Origin: a virus
Direction: 5' to 3' (one strand)
Virus record (IMG/VR): IMGVR_UViG_3300025933_000007
Location: 1-27,675 of that record
Length of the DNA stretch: 27,675 nt
The notes beneath the pieces were generated by a model that saw nothing but the letters and a program-made list of their open reading frames with translations, made no database searches and was not told where the DNA came from. Position numbers and translations under genes: made by a program. The number at the start of each line of letters is the position of its first letter. Positions within the stretch are counted from its first letter, which is position 1. Of this stretch, positions 12,469-20,868 are shown piece after piece.

Positions 12469-14673
12469 ATGTACGACGACAACCCCAACAACGAGCCATC
12501 GGCTCCGAAGAACAGCGCTGACCTGCAGCGCAAGTGGCTGAAGAATATCGAGACGGCCGAGAAGTATTTCCGCGACTGGTTCGAGAAGTCGGACAAGATC
12601 ATCAAGCTTTACCGCAAGACCAGCGCCACGACTTCTTCGAAGCGGGCCTTCGCGATGCTGTGGGCCAACACTGAAGTCATGAAGCCGGTCGTCTATTCGC
12701 AGACGCCGCAGCCTGCGGTCGGCCGACGTTTCAAGGACCGCGATCCGGCGGGCAAGACGGCGTCCGAGATCCTGGAACGCGCTGCGGCCTACCAGTTCGA
12801 TCTCAATGGCGTTGACCGGACGATCAAGAATGCCCGCGACGACATGCTGCTGCCAGGGCGCGGCGTGGTGTGGGTGCGCTTCGTCAAGGACGGCACCCTG
12901 GCGTTCGACTATGTGAACTGGCGGGATTTTCTGCACTCCCCGGCGCGCAACTGGCCGGAGGTGACCTGGGTCGCCAAGCGCACGTGGTTCGGCAAGGAGC
13001 AGATCAAGAAGCGGTTCGGCATCGAGGGCGCTAAGCTGGCCAAGCTGTCGCCGGATTCCGTGCCCCGGTCGAGCGGCATGACCGACGACGAACGCAAGGC
13101 GCTGGAAGGCAAGTATGCCATCTGGGAGATTTGGGACCGGACGCAGGAGAAGGTGATTTTTCTCACGCCATCGAGCGATGAGACATTGGAGATCATCGAT
13201 CCCTATCTGACGCTGACCGACTTCTGGCCGATGCCGGAGCCGATCTATGCGACGATGACGACCGACAGCATGGTCCCGGTGCCGGACTATCAGTATTACC
13301 AGGATCAGGCGGAAGAGATCGACGATCTCACCCGGCGCATATCGAGCCTGACGGATTCACTGAAAGTTGTCGGCTTCTACCCACGCGGCCAGGAGGATTC
13401 GGCGGCCATCGAGAAGGCCCTGGAGCCGGGCGTCGAGAACCGCATGATCGGGGTGGAATCCTGGGCGGCATTTGCCGAGAAGGGCGGCGGCAAGGCCATC
13501 ATCTTCCTGCCCATCGACATGGTCGTGGCCGTGATCCAGGCCTGCGTCGAGCTTCGCCAGCAGCTGATCCAGGACGTCTACCAGATCACCGGCATCAGCG
13601 ACATCATGCGCGGGGCGACGGACCCCAACGAGACGCTGGGCGCCCAGCAGCTGAAGGCGCAGACCGGCAGTGTGCGGGTGCGCGGTCGGCAGCAGGAGGT
13701 GCAACGCTTCGCCAGGGACATCACCAAGATCTCCTGCGAGGTCATGGCGGAAAAGTTCTCGCCACAGACCTTGATGGTGATGACCAATTACAACACCCAG
13801 GAGAACGCCACACCGGAGAAGGTGCAAGAGATCGAAGCGGCGATGCAGTTGCTGCAGAACGACCAGCTGCGCGACTTCCGCATCGATGTCGAGACCGACA
13901 GCACCATCCAGCCCGACGAGCAGGCCGACAAGGAGGCCAGGGTCGAATTCCTCACTGCCGTGGGCGGGTTTATCCAGCAGGCGATGCCGGTGGCGCAGGC
14001 GATGCCAGCGCTGCTGCCGATGATTGGCGAGTTCATGCGCTTCATGGTGCGCGGATTCCGCGCCGGGTCGCAGCTGGAGGACGTAATCGACAAGACAGTC
14101 GATCAGATGCAGCAGCAGGCCGAGCAGGCAGCACAGCAGCCGCCGCAGCCGCCGCCGGAGCAGCAGAAGGCCGAGGCCGATATCGAGGCCAAGAAGGCGG
14201 TGAGCGCGGTCGATCTGCAGCATACGGAAGCGAAGAACAAACTGGAGCTTCAGCAGATGCAGCAGAAGCATGATGCCGAGATGGCGCGGGGTGCTGCGGC
14301 GCACCAGCAGACGCTGCAGCAGGGCGAGCAGGCCAATAACGCCAAGCTGCGGGCCGGGCGGAATGAGGCGATTTTATCGCTCGCTGCTAAAGGAAACGGC
14401 AAAATTCCGCCGGAAATGGCAGAAGGGGCCGAACCGCCCCCCGATCCGATCTCGGAGATCGCCACCGCCGTCACTGCTGCGATGCAGCAGGTGGCGCAGA
14501 TCATCGACCAGGGCAACCAGCAGCTGGCACAGCTGCTGATGCAGAGCAATCAGCAGATGGCACAGTTGATCACGGCGCCGAAGAGCATCACGACACCGGA
14601 CGGCCGGACCTACACAGCGCAACCGCAGATCGTTGGAGGAGAGCAGAATGGCGCTAGCAACCCGAATTTCTAA
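12469..14673 (+). CDS. Portal protein (734 aa)
   Basis: A large protein directly after terL, close in size to the P22 portal (725 residues). The N-terminal half has the alpha/beta portal core, with ERAAAYQFDLNGVDRTIKNA (~105-124) and DMLLPGRGVVWVRF; the middle holds PIYATMTTDSMVPVPDYQYY and VYQITGISDIMRGAT (~372-386), a segment typical of the stem/wing region. The C-terminal ~200 residues are Gln/Glu/Ala rich with long coiled-coil potential, as in the P22 barrel. The start at ATG 12469 is preferred to TTG 12445, though its AGGGA site is distant. It forms the dodecameric DNA entry ring. Confidence 0.9.
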   Translation: MYDDNPNNEPSAPKNSADLQRKWLKNIETAEKYFRDWFEKSDKIIKLYRKTSATTSSKRAFAMLWANTEVMKPVVYSQTPQPAVGRRFKDRDPAGKTASEILERAAAYQFDLNGVDRTIKNARDDMLLPGRGVVWVRFVKDGTLAFDYVNWRDFLHSPARNWPEVTWVAKRTWFGKEQIKKRFGIEGAKLAKLSPDSVPRSSGMTDDERKALEGKYAIWEIWDRTQEKVIFLTPSSDETLEIIDPYLTLTDFWPMPEPIYATMTTDSMVPVPDYQYYQDQAEEIDDLTRRISSLTDSLKVVGFYPRGQEDSAAIEKALEPGVENRMIGVESWAAFAEKGGGKAIIFLPIDMVVAVIQACVELRQQLIQDVYQITGISDIMRGATDPNETLGAQQLKAQTGSVRVRGRQQEVQRFARDITKISCEVMAEKFSPQTLMVMTNYNTQENATPEKVQEIEAAMQLLQNDQLRDFRIDVETDSTIQPDEQADKEARVEFLTAVGGFIQQAMPVAQAMPALLPMIGEFMRFMVRGFRAGSQLEDVIDKTVDQMQQQAEQAAQQPPQPPPEQQKAEADIEAKKAVSAVDLQHTEAKNKLELQQMQQKHDAEMARGAAAHQQTLQQGEQANNAKLRAGRNEAILSLAAKGNGKIPPEMAEGAEPPPDPISEIATAVTAAMQQVAQIIDQGNQQLAQLLMQSNQQMAQLITAPKSITTPDGRTYTAQPQIVGGEQNGASNPNF

Positions 14674-15073
14674 TGCTGCCGCTAAGGCGGCGTGCGATGC
14701 CATCGTCGATCTGTGCGATGTCGGCGGCGCTGGCAAGCTGCGCATCTATGACGGCACCCAGCCGACCGATGCCGATACGGCAATCGGTGCGCAAGTCAAG
14801 CTGGCTGAGTTGACGCTTGGCAACCCGGCATTCGGGGCGGCGGCTGATGCCAATCCTGGCGGCCGGGCGACGGCCAATGCTGTCACGGCGGACACCAGTG
14901 CCGACGCCACCGGCACGGCGACATGGTTCCGGGTCGTCAACTTCTCTGGCGTGACCTTGTGGGATGGTTCGGTGGGGACATCGGGCGCCGACATGAATCT
15001 CAACAGCGTGTCGATCACCCTGGGCGCCAATGTCAGCATCTCATCGTGGACCTTCACTGTTCCAGAAACATGA
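14648..15073 (+). CDS. Small virion-associated protein (141 aa)
   Basis: The ATG at 14648 has GGAG 8 nt upstream inside the end of the portal gene (26-nt overlap). The sequence is small-residue and Thr/Ala rich: GGAGKLRIYDGTQPTDADT (~27-45), LAELTLGNPAFGAA, TADTSADATGTATWFRVVNF and a C-terminal NVSISSWTFTVPE strand. This pattern (LxIYxGTQP...LxNPAFGA...DTSADATGTAxWFR) is familiar from proteins in the structural modules of many phages. It is probably a beta-sandwich virion component; its exact role is unknown. Confidence 0.82.
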   Translation: MALATRISNAAAKAACDAIVDLCDVGGAGKLRIYDGTQPTDADTAIGAQVKLAELTLGNPAFGAAADANPGGRATANAVTADTSADATGTATWFRVVNFSGVTLWDGSVGTSGADMNLNSVSITLGANVSISSWTFTVPET

Positions 15074-15077
15074 TTAG

Positions 15078-18047
15078 ATGGCCCTCAGTTTCCGCGCTGT
15101 CAGTGCCGTTACGCAGGTTCTGTCCGGCGACATAACACTTGTCGAACCGACCGGCGCGGCGACTGGCGACCTGCTCGTTGCGGTCATTGCCTACCGGTCG
15201 AATGCCGCCTTCGCGCTGCCAGCGGGCTGGACATCTGTTGCGGAAGAGAACCAAGGCGACATCCAGACGGTAGCGGCGGGCATATCGTCGATCAAAGTCG
15301 CCTATATGGTGCGCGGCGCAACGGCGCCGAGCTATCTGTTCACCCGCACCGGCGGTGATGTGGCGCGCGGCAGTGTCGCCGCCTATCAGCCGACACTGGG
15401 CGGGGTTCCGACGCTCGACAGCGTAAGCTCGACGACGATGGGCGCTAGTGGTGGCGTCCTGACGCTGCCCAGCATCACCACGACGAATGCCGGATGCGTG
15501 ATCATCGGCTGCATGTCGGGCGTGCGCGGCAATGCCAGCCCGAACTGGTCATTGCAGGCGAATGCCACCGATCCGACGACGCATGCTGAGCGCCAGGACA
15601 CATCATCGACTGGCGGCGCCGATCTGTCGAGTTCGATCTCGGATGCGCCGCAGGCGGTGCCGGGGGCGACAGGGGCGTTTACCGCGACCTGCGTATTCAG
15701 TGGCCGCCATTGCGGCGCCCTGGTGGCGTTCTATGAAGTCATCGGGAATTTTCCGACTATCGTCAATGCGGTGACGACGACCACCAGCACCACGTCGCAC
15801 GTTATCAATCTACCGCCCGGCATGGTGGCCGGGAATATGTGCATCGTTCAGTTTCTTCCTGGCACTACCGCATCTGTCGTTACATGGCCGGGTGGCTGGA
15901 CCGTGTTAGCCGCCACCACAACGGCACCCTCGACGCATTTCGCCTATCGCATCATTGACGGGACTGAAGGCGCGACAATAACGGTTTCGTCTAGTGTAGG
16001 CACAACGGGCTGTGCCATTGCGAATCATATCAGAGACGCACATCTAACACAGACACCGGAAATTCTGGAGGGTTCTGTGGCGGGTGGAGCGGGCAGCGCC
16101 AATCCGCCTGCATTGACAGCAAGCTGGGGGGCGGAGGCAAATCTGTGGATTGCGGCACAATCCAGCACCAATCAAAATGTGGTGACGGGCAACCCCGCTG
16201 GCTACACGCTTTTCCCAATCTTCGAGAACACTGGGGGGAGCATCGCGACGGCTGGTCGTACTTTAATTGCTGCCACGGATGATCCCGGTCTTTTTACGTT
16301 TGGCGGCACAGCGAACCGGCGCGGAACAACCCTGGTTCTCCGGCCCGCAACAACGGGTGCTTATGTTCCTGGCGACTTTCCGATCATTGCCGATTACGTC
16401 GGCACGTCGGACACGACAGCATCAGTACCGCATACGGTGGCATTGCCGACTGGTATAGTCGCAGGCGACCTCTGTCTTGTTATTGCAACAAGTCAAGGAG
16501 CTATATCTTGGACATTTCCTGCCGGATGGACAGAAATCCTTGACTCAGGAGGACAACCGACTTTTGGTGCTGCCTATCGTATCTGTGACGGTTCTGAAGG
16601 GGCATCGATCACTGTCACGCTGAGTGCCTCGAACTCCATGAATGCCTTGGTCTACAGGATCACAGGCGCCCATCAGGTAACACCTCCTGAAACGGCAGTA
16701 GTTGCTCCTGCCACAGCTACATCGAGCAATCCGCCAGCTTTAACGCCTGCCGGTTGGAACCCGGAAAAAACCTTATGGCTCGCTGCGTCTTCTGGTGATG
16801 GGACTGTTACGCCGACTGCCTATCCGACTGGATATACATATCATCAGACAACACAAGGCGGCGGAGCTACCGGTGGTCTTGCTGTCGGCGCTTTGCAGCA
16901 ACTGGCCTTAACACAGGATCCCAGCGTATTTACTTATGCCGCCAGCACGATCCGGCGCGCAGTAACAATAGCAATCAGACCGGCACCGCAAACGGCGGCA
17001 CCGGTCACCGGCACCATCGCGCAGACTACCGGAATCACGGCGCAAGACGCCTCCGGCACGGTGACGGCAGCGCCAGCGATCACCGGCACGGTCGCGCAGA
17101 CCCTGGCGCCTGCTCAGCAGGCGGCAAGCGGCATGGTTACGGCAGCGGCAGCGGTTACCGGCACGATTGTGCAGGCCATTACGCGGGCTGCACAGGCACT
17201 TTCCGGCACCGTCACGGCAGCACCGGCCATCACCGGAACCGCCGCCCAGACCCTGTCCCCGGCCCAGCAATCGGCATCGGGCACAGTGACCGCAGCGGCG
17301 GCCATCAGCGGCACGGTCGTCCAGGCGATAACAAGAGCGGCCCAGGCGGCCAGCGGTACAGTAACGGCGGCTCCGGCCGTCACCGGCACGGTTGTCCAGA
17401 CGCTGTCACCGGCTCAGCAGGCAGCGACCGGCAGTGTGGCGTCAGCCGGGGCGATCATCGGCCAGATCGACCAGACGATCACCCGAGCGGCGCAAGCCCT
17501 GGCCGGGACGGTAACGGCGGCCCCGGCGGTTACCGGGACCATCGTCCAGGCCATCAGCCGAGCCCAGCAGGCCGCTACCGGCACGATGACCCCGTTCACG
17601 TCGATGACGGGCATCATCGCCCAGACGGCGCCGAGCGCCACCCAGGCCGCCGTGGGCACGGTGGGCGGCGTGATCCCGGATCAGCCGGTCAGGGGCGGCG
17701 GCTTCGCCAACTGGTCAACGGCGGTCGAGAAGAAGCTCCGCAAGAAGCAGAAGGAGCGGAATCGCGAGCGCATCGAGCTTCGCGAGATCCTGGAGCGGGC
17801 TTTCCGGGGCGAACCCGAAGATATCGAGATCGCGGCCGAGGACATGACCGATGTCCTGGCTATCGTCACCGACACGTTGTCGGAGCCTGATATCGGAGGA
17901 TTGCGCGCCGAATTACAAGTGGTAGAAGTAGCCTTGCGACAGGCTCTTGCTGCCCAGGAATATGAGCGGCAGATCGAGATGCAACGTCTCGATGCCATGA
18001 TGGCGGCCATCCAGGAAGAGGAAGCGATAGTATCGCTATTGGCATGA
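15078..18047 (+). CDS. Large repeat-containing virion or tail appendage protein (989 aa)
   Basis: Three parts. Residues 1-636 hold three ~200-residue beta-rich modules, each with a GD/GNxx(V/I)..PxGWT motif (LPAGWTSV, WPGGWTVL, FPAGWTEIL). Modules 2 and 3 are evident duplicates, sharing AYRI.DG(T/S)EGA(T/S)ITV and NPPALT..W....LW(I/L)AA. Residues 643-867 are nine 25-residue repeats of the form VTGTIVQ-x-LSPAQQAASGTVTAAPA, alternating between a PAQQ and a RAAQ type. Residues ~875-989 are basic then acidic helix, a likely oligomerising coiled coil. Such architecture fits a fibre, whisker or decoration extending from the virion; the receptor role is inference. Module 3 DNA is markedly poorer in GC than the repeat DNA. 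Confidence 0.82.
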   Translation: MALSFRAVSAVTQVLSGDITLVEPTGAATGDLLVAVIAYRSNAAFALPAGWTSVAEENQGDIQTVAAGISSIKVAYMVRGATAPSYLFTRTGGDVARGSVAAYQPTLGGVPTLDSVSSTTMGASGGVLTLPSITTTNAGCVIIGCMSGVRGNASPNWSLQANATDPTTHAERQDTSSTGGADLSSSISDAPQAVPGATGAFTATCVFSGRHCGALVAFYEVIGNFPTIVNAVTTTTSTTSHVINLPPGMVAGNMCIVQFLPGTTASVVTWPGGWTVLAATTTAPSTHFAYRIIDGTEGATITVSSSVGTTGCAIANHIRDAHLTQTPEILEGSVAGGAGSANPPALTASWGAEANLWIAAQSSTNQNVVTGNPAGYTLFPIFENTGGSIATAGRTLIAATDDPGLFTFGGTANRRGTTLVLRPATTGAYVPGDFPIIADYVGTSDTTASVPHTVALPTGIVAGDLCLVIATSQGAISWTFPAGWTEILDSGGQPTFGAAYRICDGSEGASITVTLSASNSMNALVYRITGAHQVTPPETAVVAPATATSSNPPALTPAGWNPEKTLWLAASSGDGTVTPTAYPTGYTYHQTTQGGGATGGLAVGALQQLALTQDPSVFTYAASTIRRAVTIAIRPAPQTAAPVTGTIAQTTGITAQDASGTVTAAPAITGTVAQTLAPAQQAASGMVTAAAAVTGTIVQAITRAAQALSGTVTAAPAITGTAAQTLSPAQQSASGTVTAAAAISGTVVQAITRAAQAASGTVTAAPAVTGTVVQTLSPAQQAATGSVASAGAIIGQIDQTITRAAQALAGTVTAAPAVTGTIVQAISRAQQAATGTMTPFTSMTGIIAQTAPSATQAAVGTVGGVIPDQPVRGGGFANWSTAVEKKLRKKQKERNRERIELREILERAFRGEPEDIEIAAEDMTDVLAIVTDTLSEPDIGGLRAELQVVEVALRQALAAQEYERQIEMQRLDAMMAAIQEEEAIVSLLA
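17004..17678 (+). repeat. Nine tandem 75-bp coding repeats
   Basis: Nine in-frame 25-codon units encode (V/I)TGT..Q-(T/A)(L/I)-(S/T)(P/R)A(Q/A)Q-A-(S/T)G(T/M)VTAA-A, with odd and even units alternating, so the higher-order period is about 150 bp. The last unit is degenerate. The region is about 72% GC in the part counted (17461-17580). Confidence 0.85.
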
Positions 18048-18286
18048 TGAGAGCAGCAGTTGTCCGAACATTGATCGATCTGGGGCTTGAGCACGACGAG
18101 GCGACGAAGATCGCTTCCGAGTTGCAGAGTAAGCTCGATGCGGCGGTGCTGGCGCGCAATGCGGCGGCCAGGAACACCCAGCATTGGAACGAGGAGTATG
18201 AACGCCTGGATTCCAAGGTGAAGCAGCTGGAGGCTACGCTGGTTGAAGAGCAGGCGGTGCCGCTGCATACGGTCGGAACGAAATGA
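18044..18286 (+). CDS. Small coiled-coil protein (80 aa)
   Basis: The ATG overlaps the stop of the appendage gene (ATGATGA). The product is helical with heptad-like spacing: EHDEATKIASELQSKLDAAV (~16-35) and DSKVKQLEATLVEEQ. It probably forms a dimeric or trimeric coiled coil and, by tight coupling, may work with the appendage protein, for example as a chaperone or attachment factor. No family was recognised. Confidence 0.7.
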   Translation: MMRAAVVRTLIDLGLEHDEATKIASELQSKLDAAVLARNAAARNTQHWNEEYERLDSKVKQLEATLVEEQAVPLHTVGTK

Positions 18287-18324
18287 TTTAGCCGTGCAGA
18301 CCATTCAACCCAAAGGGAGATCCC

Positions 18325-18783
18325 ATGACACAGCCTTTTCTCGCCTGGATTACCCCGCTCGCCAGCGGGGGATCACCTGAACACCCGATTGCTCCGCAAC
18401 CTCCTGGTATTTGGCCTTCACCGGGACACCCGTCGCATCCCATTGCGCCGGGTGGTTCTCCTCCTGGCATCTGGCCATCGCCCGGCCATCCTTCGCATCC
18501 GATTGCTCCGGGCGGCCCGCCTCCAGGCTTCTGGGGCGGCGCACCGCTGCCGACGCCGACGCCTCCCATCGTCCTGCCGCCTTACGTGGAAGGTGGACCG
18601 CCGGTCGGCATCTGGCCGAATCCTGGCCATCCATCGCACCCCATCGTGCTGCCAGAACCACCCGAGGCGCCACCGGAAACCGGTGAAGGCGGCGGCAAGC
18701 CACCGCCACCCGAGGGCGGCTGGGGCTATCATCCACAATATGGCTGGGGTTATTTCCCGGTCGGATCACCGACCCCGAAATAG
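18325..18783 (+). CDS. Pro/Gly/His-rich repeat protein (152 aa)
   Basis: The ATG follows GGGAG at good spacing. After MTQPFLAWITPLASGG the protein is built on a 20-residue unit PPGIWPSPGHPSHPIAPGG(S/P), seen twice in tandem (codons 18400-18519) and once more as PVGIWPNPGHPSHPIVLPEP (18598-18657). It ends in Gly/Trp/Tyr repeats (GGWGYHPQYGWGYFPVG). It is low complexity with no membrane segment. Similar GIWP.PGHP.HPI proteins occur in structural regions of phages, but the role is unknown. The His and Trp content could suit surface adhesion or metal binding; that is speculation. Confidence 0.78.
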   Translation: MTQPFLAWITPLASGGSPEHPIAPQPPGIWPSPGHPSHPIAPGGSPPGIWPSPGHPSHPIAPGGPPPGFWGGAPLPTPTPPIVLPPYVEGGPPVGIWPNPGHPSHPIVLPEPPEAPPETGEGGGKPPPPEGGWGYHPQYGWGYFPVGSPTPK

Positions 18784-18792
18784 GAGACCATC

Positions 18793-19041
18793 ATGCAGCA
18801 AGGTGTGCGCCAGGGCGTCCTGAGATCAGGCACCAGTGAACGTTTCGATTACAACGGTGATTGGATGTACCGCGCTGCAGCTGTCGGAATCTCAACAGGC
18901 GACTTTAACGGTCGCCTGTTGGCCTGGATCAACTTCCGTTATGGCCAGAACTATGCTGATCTGCCCGGTGCCATGGCCTACATGGCTAGTGTCAATGGTG
19001 CAACAAACTTCTCGAGCATGGGAACGTTTGTGCTGACCTAG
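18793..19041 (+). CDS. Hypothetical protein (82 aa)
   Basis: The ATG has GGAG at ~7 nt. The sequence is soluble and mixed alpha/beta: SERFDYNGDWMYRAAAVGIS (~15-34), GRLLAWINFRYGQNYADLPG, ending SSMGTFVLT. No family was recognised. Its TAG stop is shared through a CTAG with the stop of the convergent antisense gene. Position suggests a virion or tail-related small protein. Confidence 0.68.
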   Translation: MQQGVRQGVLRSGTSERFDYNGDWMYRAAAVGISTGDFNGRLLAWINFRYGQNYADLPGAMAYMASVNGATNFSSMGTFVLT

Positions 19042-19400
19042 ACCATCCAATGTGGTGGCAGCGGGATCTCAGCCCCGGTCGGCCGCCACAGATGCAGCGT
19101 ATACGGATGCACATCGATGTGCTCCGCACTCGTCACATGCAGCTGCATCACCGCCTCGTCATCCTTGAAGAACATCCGCTTGATGTGATCCATCTCCTTC
19201 CAGGTCGGGCAGCGATCCTTGAGGGACACCGAGACATGTTCCCAGCCATCGCCAGTCGCGGCAATGACCTTCAGCGTGGCGAACTGGTACGGCACAGTGA
19301 ACGCGCCACAGGTCTCGTCGCCATAATTGCCATAATGGTTCCTGACTTCTTCGCTGCGCTCACGAAGCTTGTCAATTTTACTCTCGTACAAATCACGCAT
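19038..19400 (-). CDS. DUF7694-like protein encoded antisense to the structural operon (120 aa)
   Basis: The ATG at 19400 follows GGAGGAAAACCAC; the frame from 19436 lacks a site. A conserved-looking core reads GDGWEHVSVSLKDRCPTWKE (~50-69), then MDHIKRMFFKDDEAVMQLHV, HPYTLHLWRPTGAEIPLPP and a short end. This GW(D/E)HVSVS...RCP.W.EM..IK..FF...VxQxH...HPYxLHLWRP pattern corresponds to my memory of a phage-borne domain (DUF7694); the name is tentative. Its function is unknown. As a single antisense gene among late genes with its own promoter (19422-19450), it has the layout of a moron, expressed independently of the lytic programme. Confidence 0.82.
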   Translation of the reverse strand: MRDLYESKIDKLRERSEEVRNHYGNYGDETCGAFTVPYQFATLKVIAATGDGWEHVSVSLKDRCPTWKEMDHIKRMFFKDDEAVMQLHVTSAEHIDVHPYTLHLWRPTGAEIPLPPHWMV

Positions 19401-19421
19401 GTGGTTTTCCTCCAGACGGTG

Positions 19422-19450
19422 ATCACACCATGACATCCAAAATCAGTCAA
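19422..19450 (-). promoter_or_regulatory. Promoter for the antisense DUF7694-like gene
   Basis: On the minus strand TTGACT (19450-19445), a 17-nt spacer and TGTGAT (19427-19422), 22 nt before the ATG at 19400. It lies inside the 5' end of the divergent plus-strand gene. No ACAAG-N5-CTTGT dyad is present, so control would differ from the early and 24-kb leftward units. Confidence 0.55.
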
Positions 19451-20152
19451 TTGCCGCTCGCCTCCGCTGTGGCGAGCACCGACATCATGGAAATAACCGT
19501 GAATCCGGCGACCAGCCCGGCCTCGCGCAAGGTCGCCCTCACCACCCTGGCGACGAGCATCGGCGGCATCCCAGAGGCGCCCGCTGACGGCCAGACCTAC
19601 ACGCGCCGGGGCTCGACCAAGCTGTGGGTCGTGCTGCCGGTCAGCGAGCCCGCCATCAGCGCCGGGACCACCCTGCAGTACTGGCGCGGCGACAAAAGCT
19701 TCCAGACGCTCGACAAGATCGCGGTCGGCCTCGCCAATGTCGACAACACCTCAGATGCGGCCAAGCCGGTCTCGACCGCCACCCAGACCGCCCTCGATGC
19801 TCACACCGCCGCCATCGCCGCCTGCGAGCCGCTGGGCAAGTACATCGCCCTGAATGACCAGACCGGCACCGCCTACACCTTCGCGGCAGCTGACGCGGGC
19901 AAGCTGGTTTCCGGCGCCAATGCGGCGGCGATCACCTGGACTATACCGCCCAACACCTCGATCCCCATGGTTATCGGCACCAAGATCGACTGCTGGCAGA
20001 AGGGCGCCGGTCAGATCACCTTCGCGCCGGGCGCGGGCGTCACCATCCGGTCGGTCGGCGGCAAGCTCAAGCTGACGGCGCAGTATTCCGCCGCCAGCCT
20101 GACGAAAGTGAACACCGACGAGTGGCTGCTGTTCGGGGACATCGCGCCGTGA
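19430..20152 (+). CDS. Tail fibre-like protein (240 aa)
   Basis: The N-terminus MTSKISQLPLASAVASTDIM resembles the start of many phage fibre proteins. A characteristic fibre segment follows, SFQTLDKIAVGLANVDNTSD then AKPVSTATQTALDAHTAA (~90-129), the KxxVGLxNVDNTSDxxKPVSxATQxAL motif found in T4-type and podoviral tail fibres. The C-terminal domain is beta-rich (ITFAPGAGVTIRSVGGKLKL). The ribosome site is weak. It is short for a full fibre and may be a connector or a knob-bearing fragment with a partner encoded next. Confidence 0.82.
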   Translation: MTSKISQLPLASAVASTDIMEITVNPATSPASRKVALTTLATSIGGIPEAPADGQTYTRRGSTKLWVVLPVSEPAISAGTTLQYWRGDKSFQTLDKIAVGLANVDNTSDAAKPVSTATQTALDAHTAAIAACEPLGKYIALNDQTGTAYTFAAADAGKLVSGANAAAITWTIPPNTSIPMVIGTKIDCWQKGAGQITFAPGAGVTIRSVGGKLKLTAQYSAASLTKVNTDEWLLFGDIAP

Positions 20153-20868
20153 GGCCTATCGGTTTCTATGGCGGCACCACGGTCCTGCCGCAGCTGGTGA
20201 CGACGATCACCGCCGTGGGCGCGAATATTCCGGCCGGATCTGGCAGCGGCCTGCTGCAGGCCGGGGACTACATGCTGCTCTTCGAAAGCCCCAGCGATAC
20301 GAACAGCATGGGCGTGGCAACGCCAGCGGCGGGCTTCACGGTGATGGGAAGCTCCGACCAGATGTCGCATTCCTTCGCGGGCGATCCGCGCGAATTCTGC
20401 CGGGTCGGGCAGTGGTGGAAAAAGCTGGCGGCAGGCGACATCACAGGCGGCAATACTGCCGCCGCCATCGCCTGCTATGGCGTGGGCGCCAGCGGCACCT
20501 CGCGCATCGGCATGATCTTCCGGGTGCCAGGGACCACGACATGCGCGAACTCGACCAAGCTCCTGGCCGTCACCGATGGCACCAATGACCTCAACCAGAC
20601 TGTGGAGCACTCGCTGGTGCCGACCGGCCGGTCCTATGTCGGGCTGACCATCATCCGCATGTCGGCCAGCTACATCACCTTCACCGGGGATGGGACGGTT
20701 GTTCGGAATCCGCTGCTGTCCGGCACCACCACCACGTCGAACCTGGGCGAGCATCAAGTCAGGTGGCGGGCGGGGGTCGGCCCGAAGGCCAACACCAATT
20801 CGTTTGTGTCGCCCAATGGCACCATCTGGAACCGGCTCGACACCATGATCGTGACCTTCATCCCATGA
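20149..20868 (+). CDS. Hypothetical virion/fibre-tip protein (239 aa)
   Basis: The GTG start at 20149 overlaps the previous stop (GTGA); an ATG at 20122 would add nine unsupported residues. The product starts MRPIGFYGGTTVLPQLVTTI and is beta-rich and glycine/threonine-rich throughout, with GLLQAGDYMLLFESPSDTNS (~35-54) and TGRSYVGLTIIRMSASYITF. It is probably a beta-sandwich receptor-binding or tip protein working with the upstream fibre-like protein. No family was recognised, so the role is inferred from neighbours and composition. Confidence 0.72.
   Translation: MRPIGFYGGTTVLPQLVTTITAVGANIPAGSGSGLLQAGDYMLLFESPSDTNSMGVATPAAGFTVMGSSDQMSHSFAGDPREFCRVGQWWKKLAAGDITGGNTAAAIACYGVGASGTSRIGMIFRVPGTTTCANSTKLLAVTDGTNDLNQTVEHSLVPTGRSYVGLTIIRMSASYITFTGDGTVVRNPLLSGTTTTSNLGEHQVRWRAGVGPKANTNSFVSPNGTIWNRLDTMIVTFIP

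Noticed and set aside
11790-12605. Minus-strand frame of 271 codons across terL and the portal start
   Set aside because: Opposes a well-supported terminase with nuclease motifs; no ribosome site or family pattern.
13357-14304. Long minus-strand frame (315 codons) opposite the portal gene
   Set aside because: Leu/His-rich product is the antisense image of the Gln/Glu-rich portal C-terminus; no ribosome site and no recognisable domain.
17004-17678. Tandem repeats as a CRISPR array
   Set aside because: Repeats are contiguous, in frame, with a 75-bp period and no unique spacers; they encode protein repeats.
20122-20148. ATG 20122 as the start of the second fibre-region gene
   Set aside because: It would add nine Arg/Ala-rich residues in the previous gene; the GTG overlapping its stop gives the natural MRPIGFYGG start.
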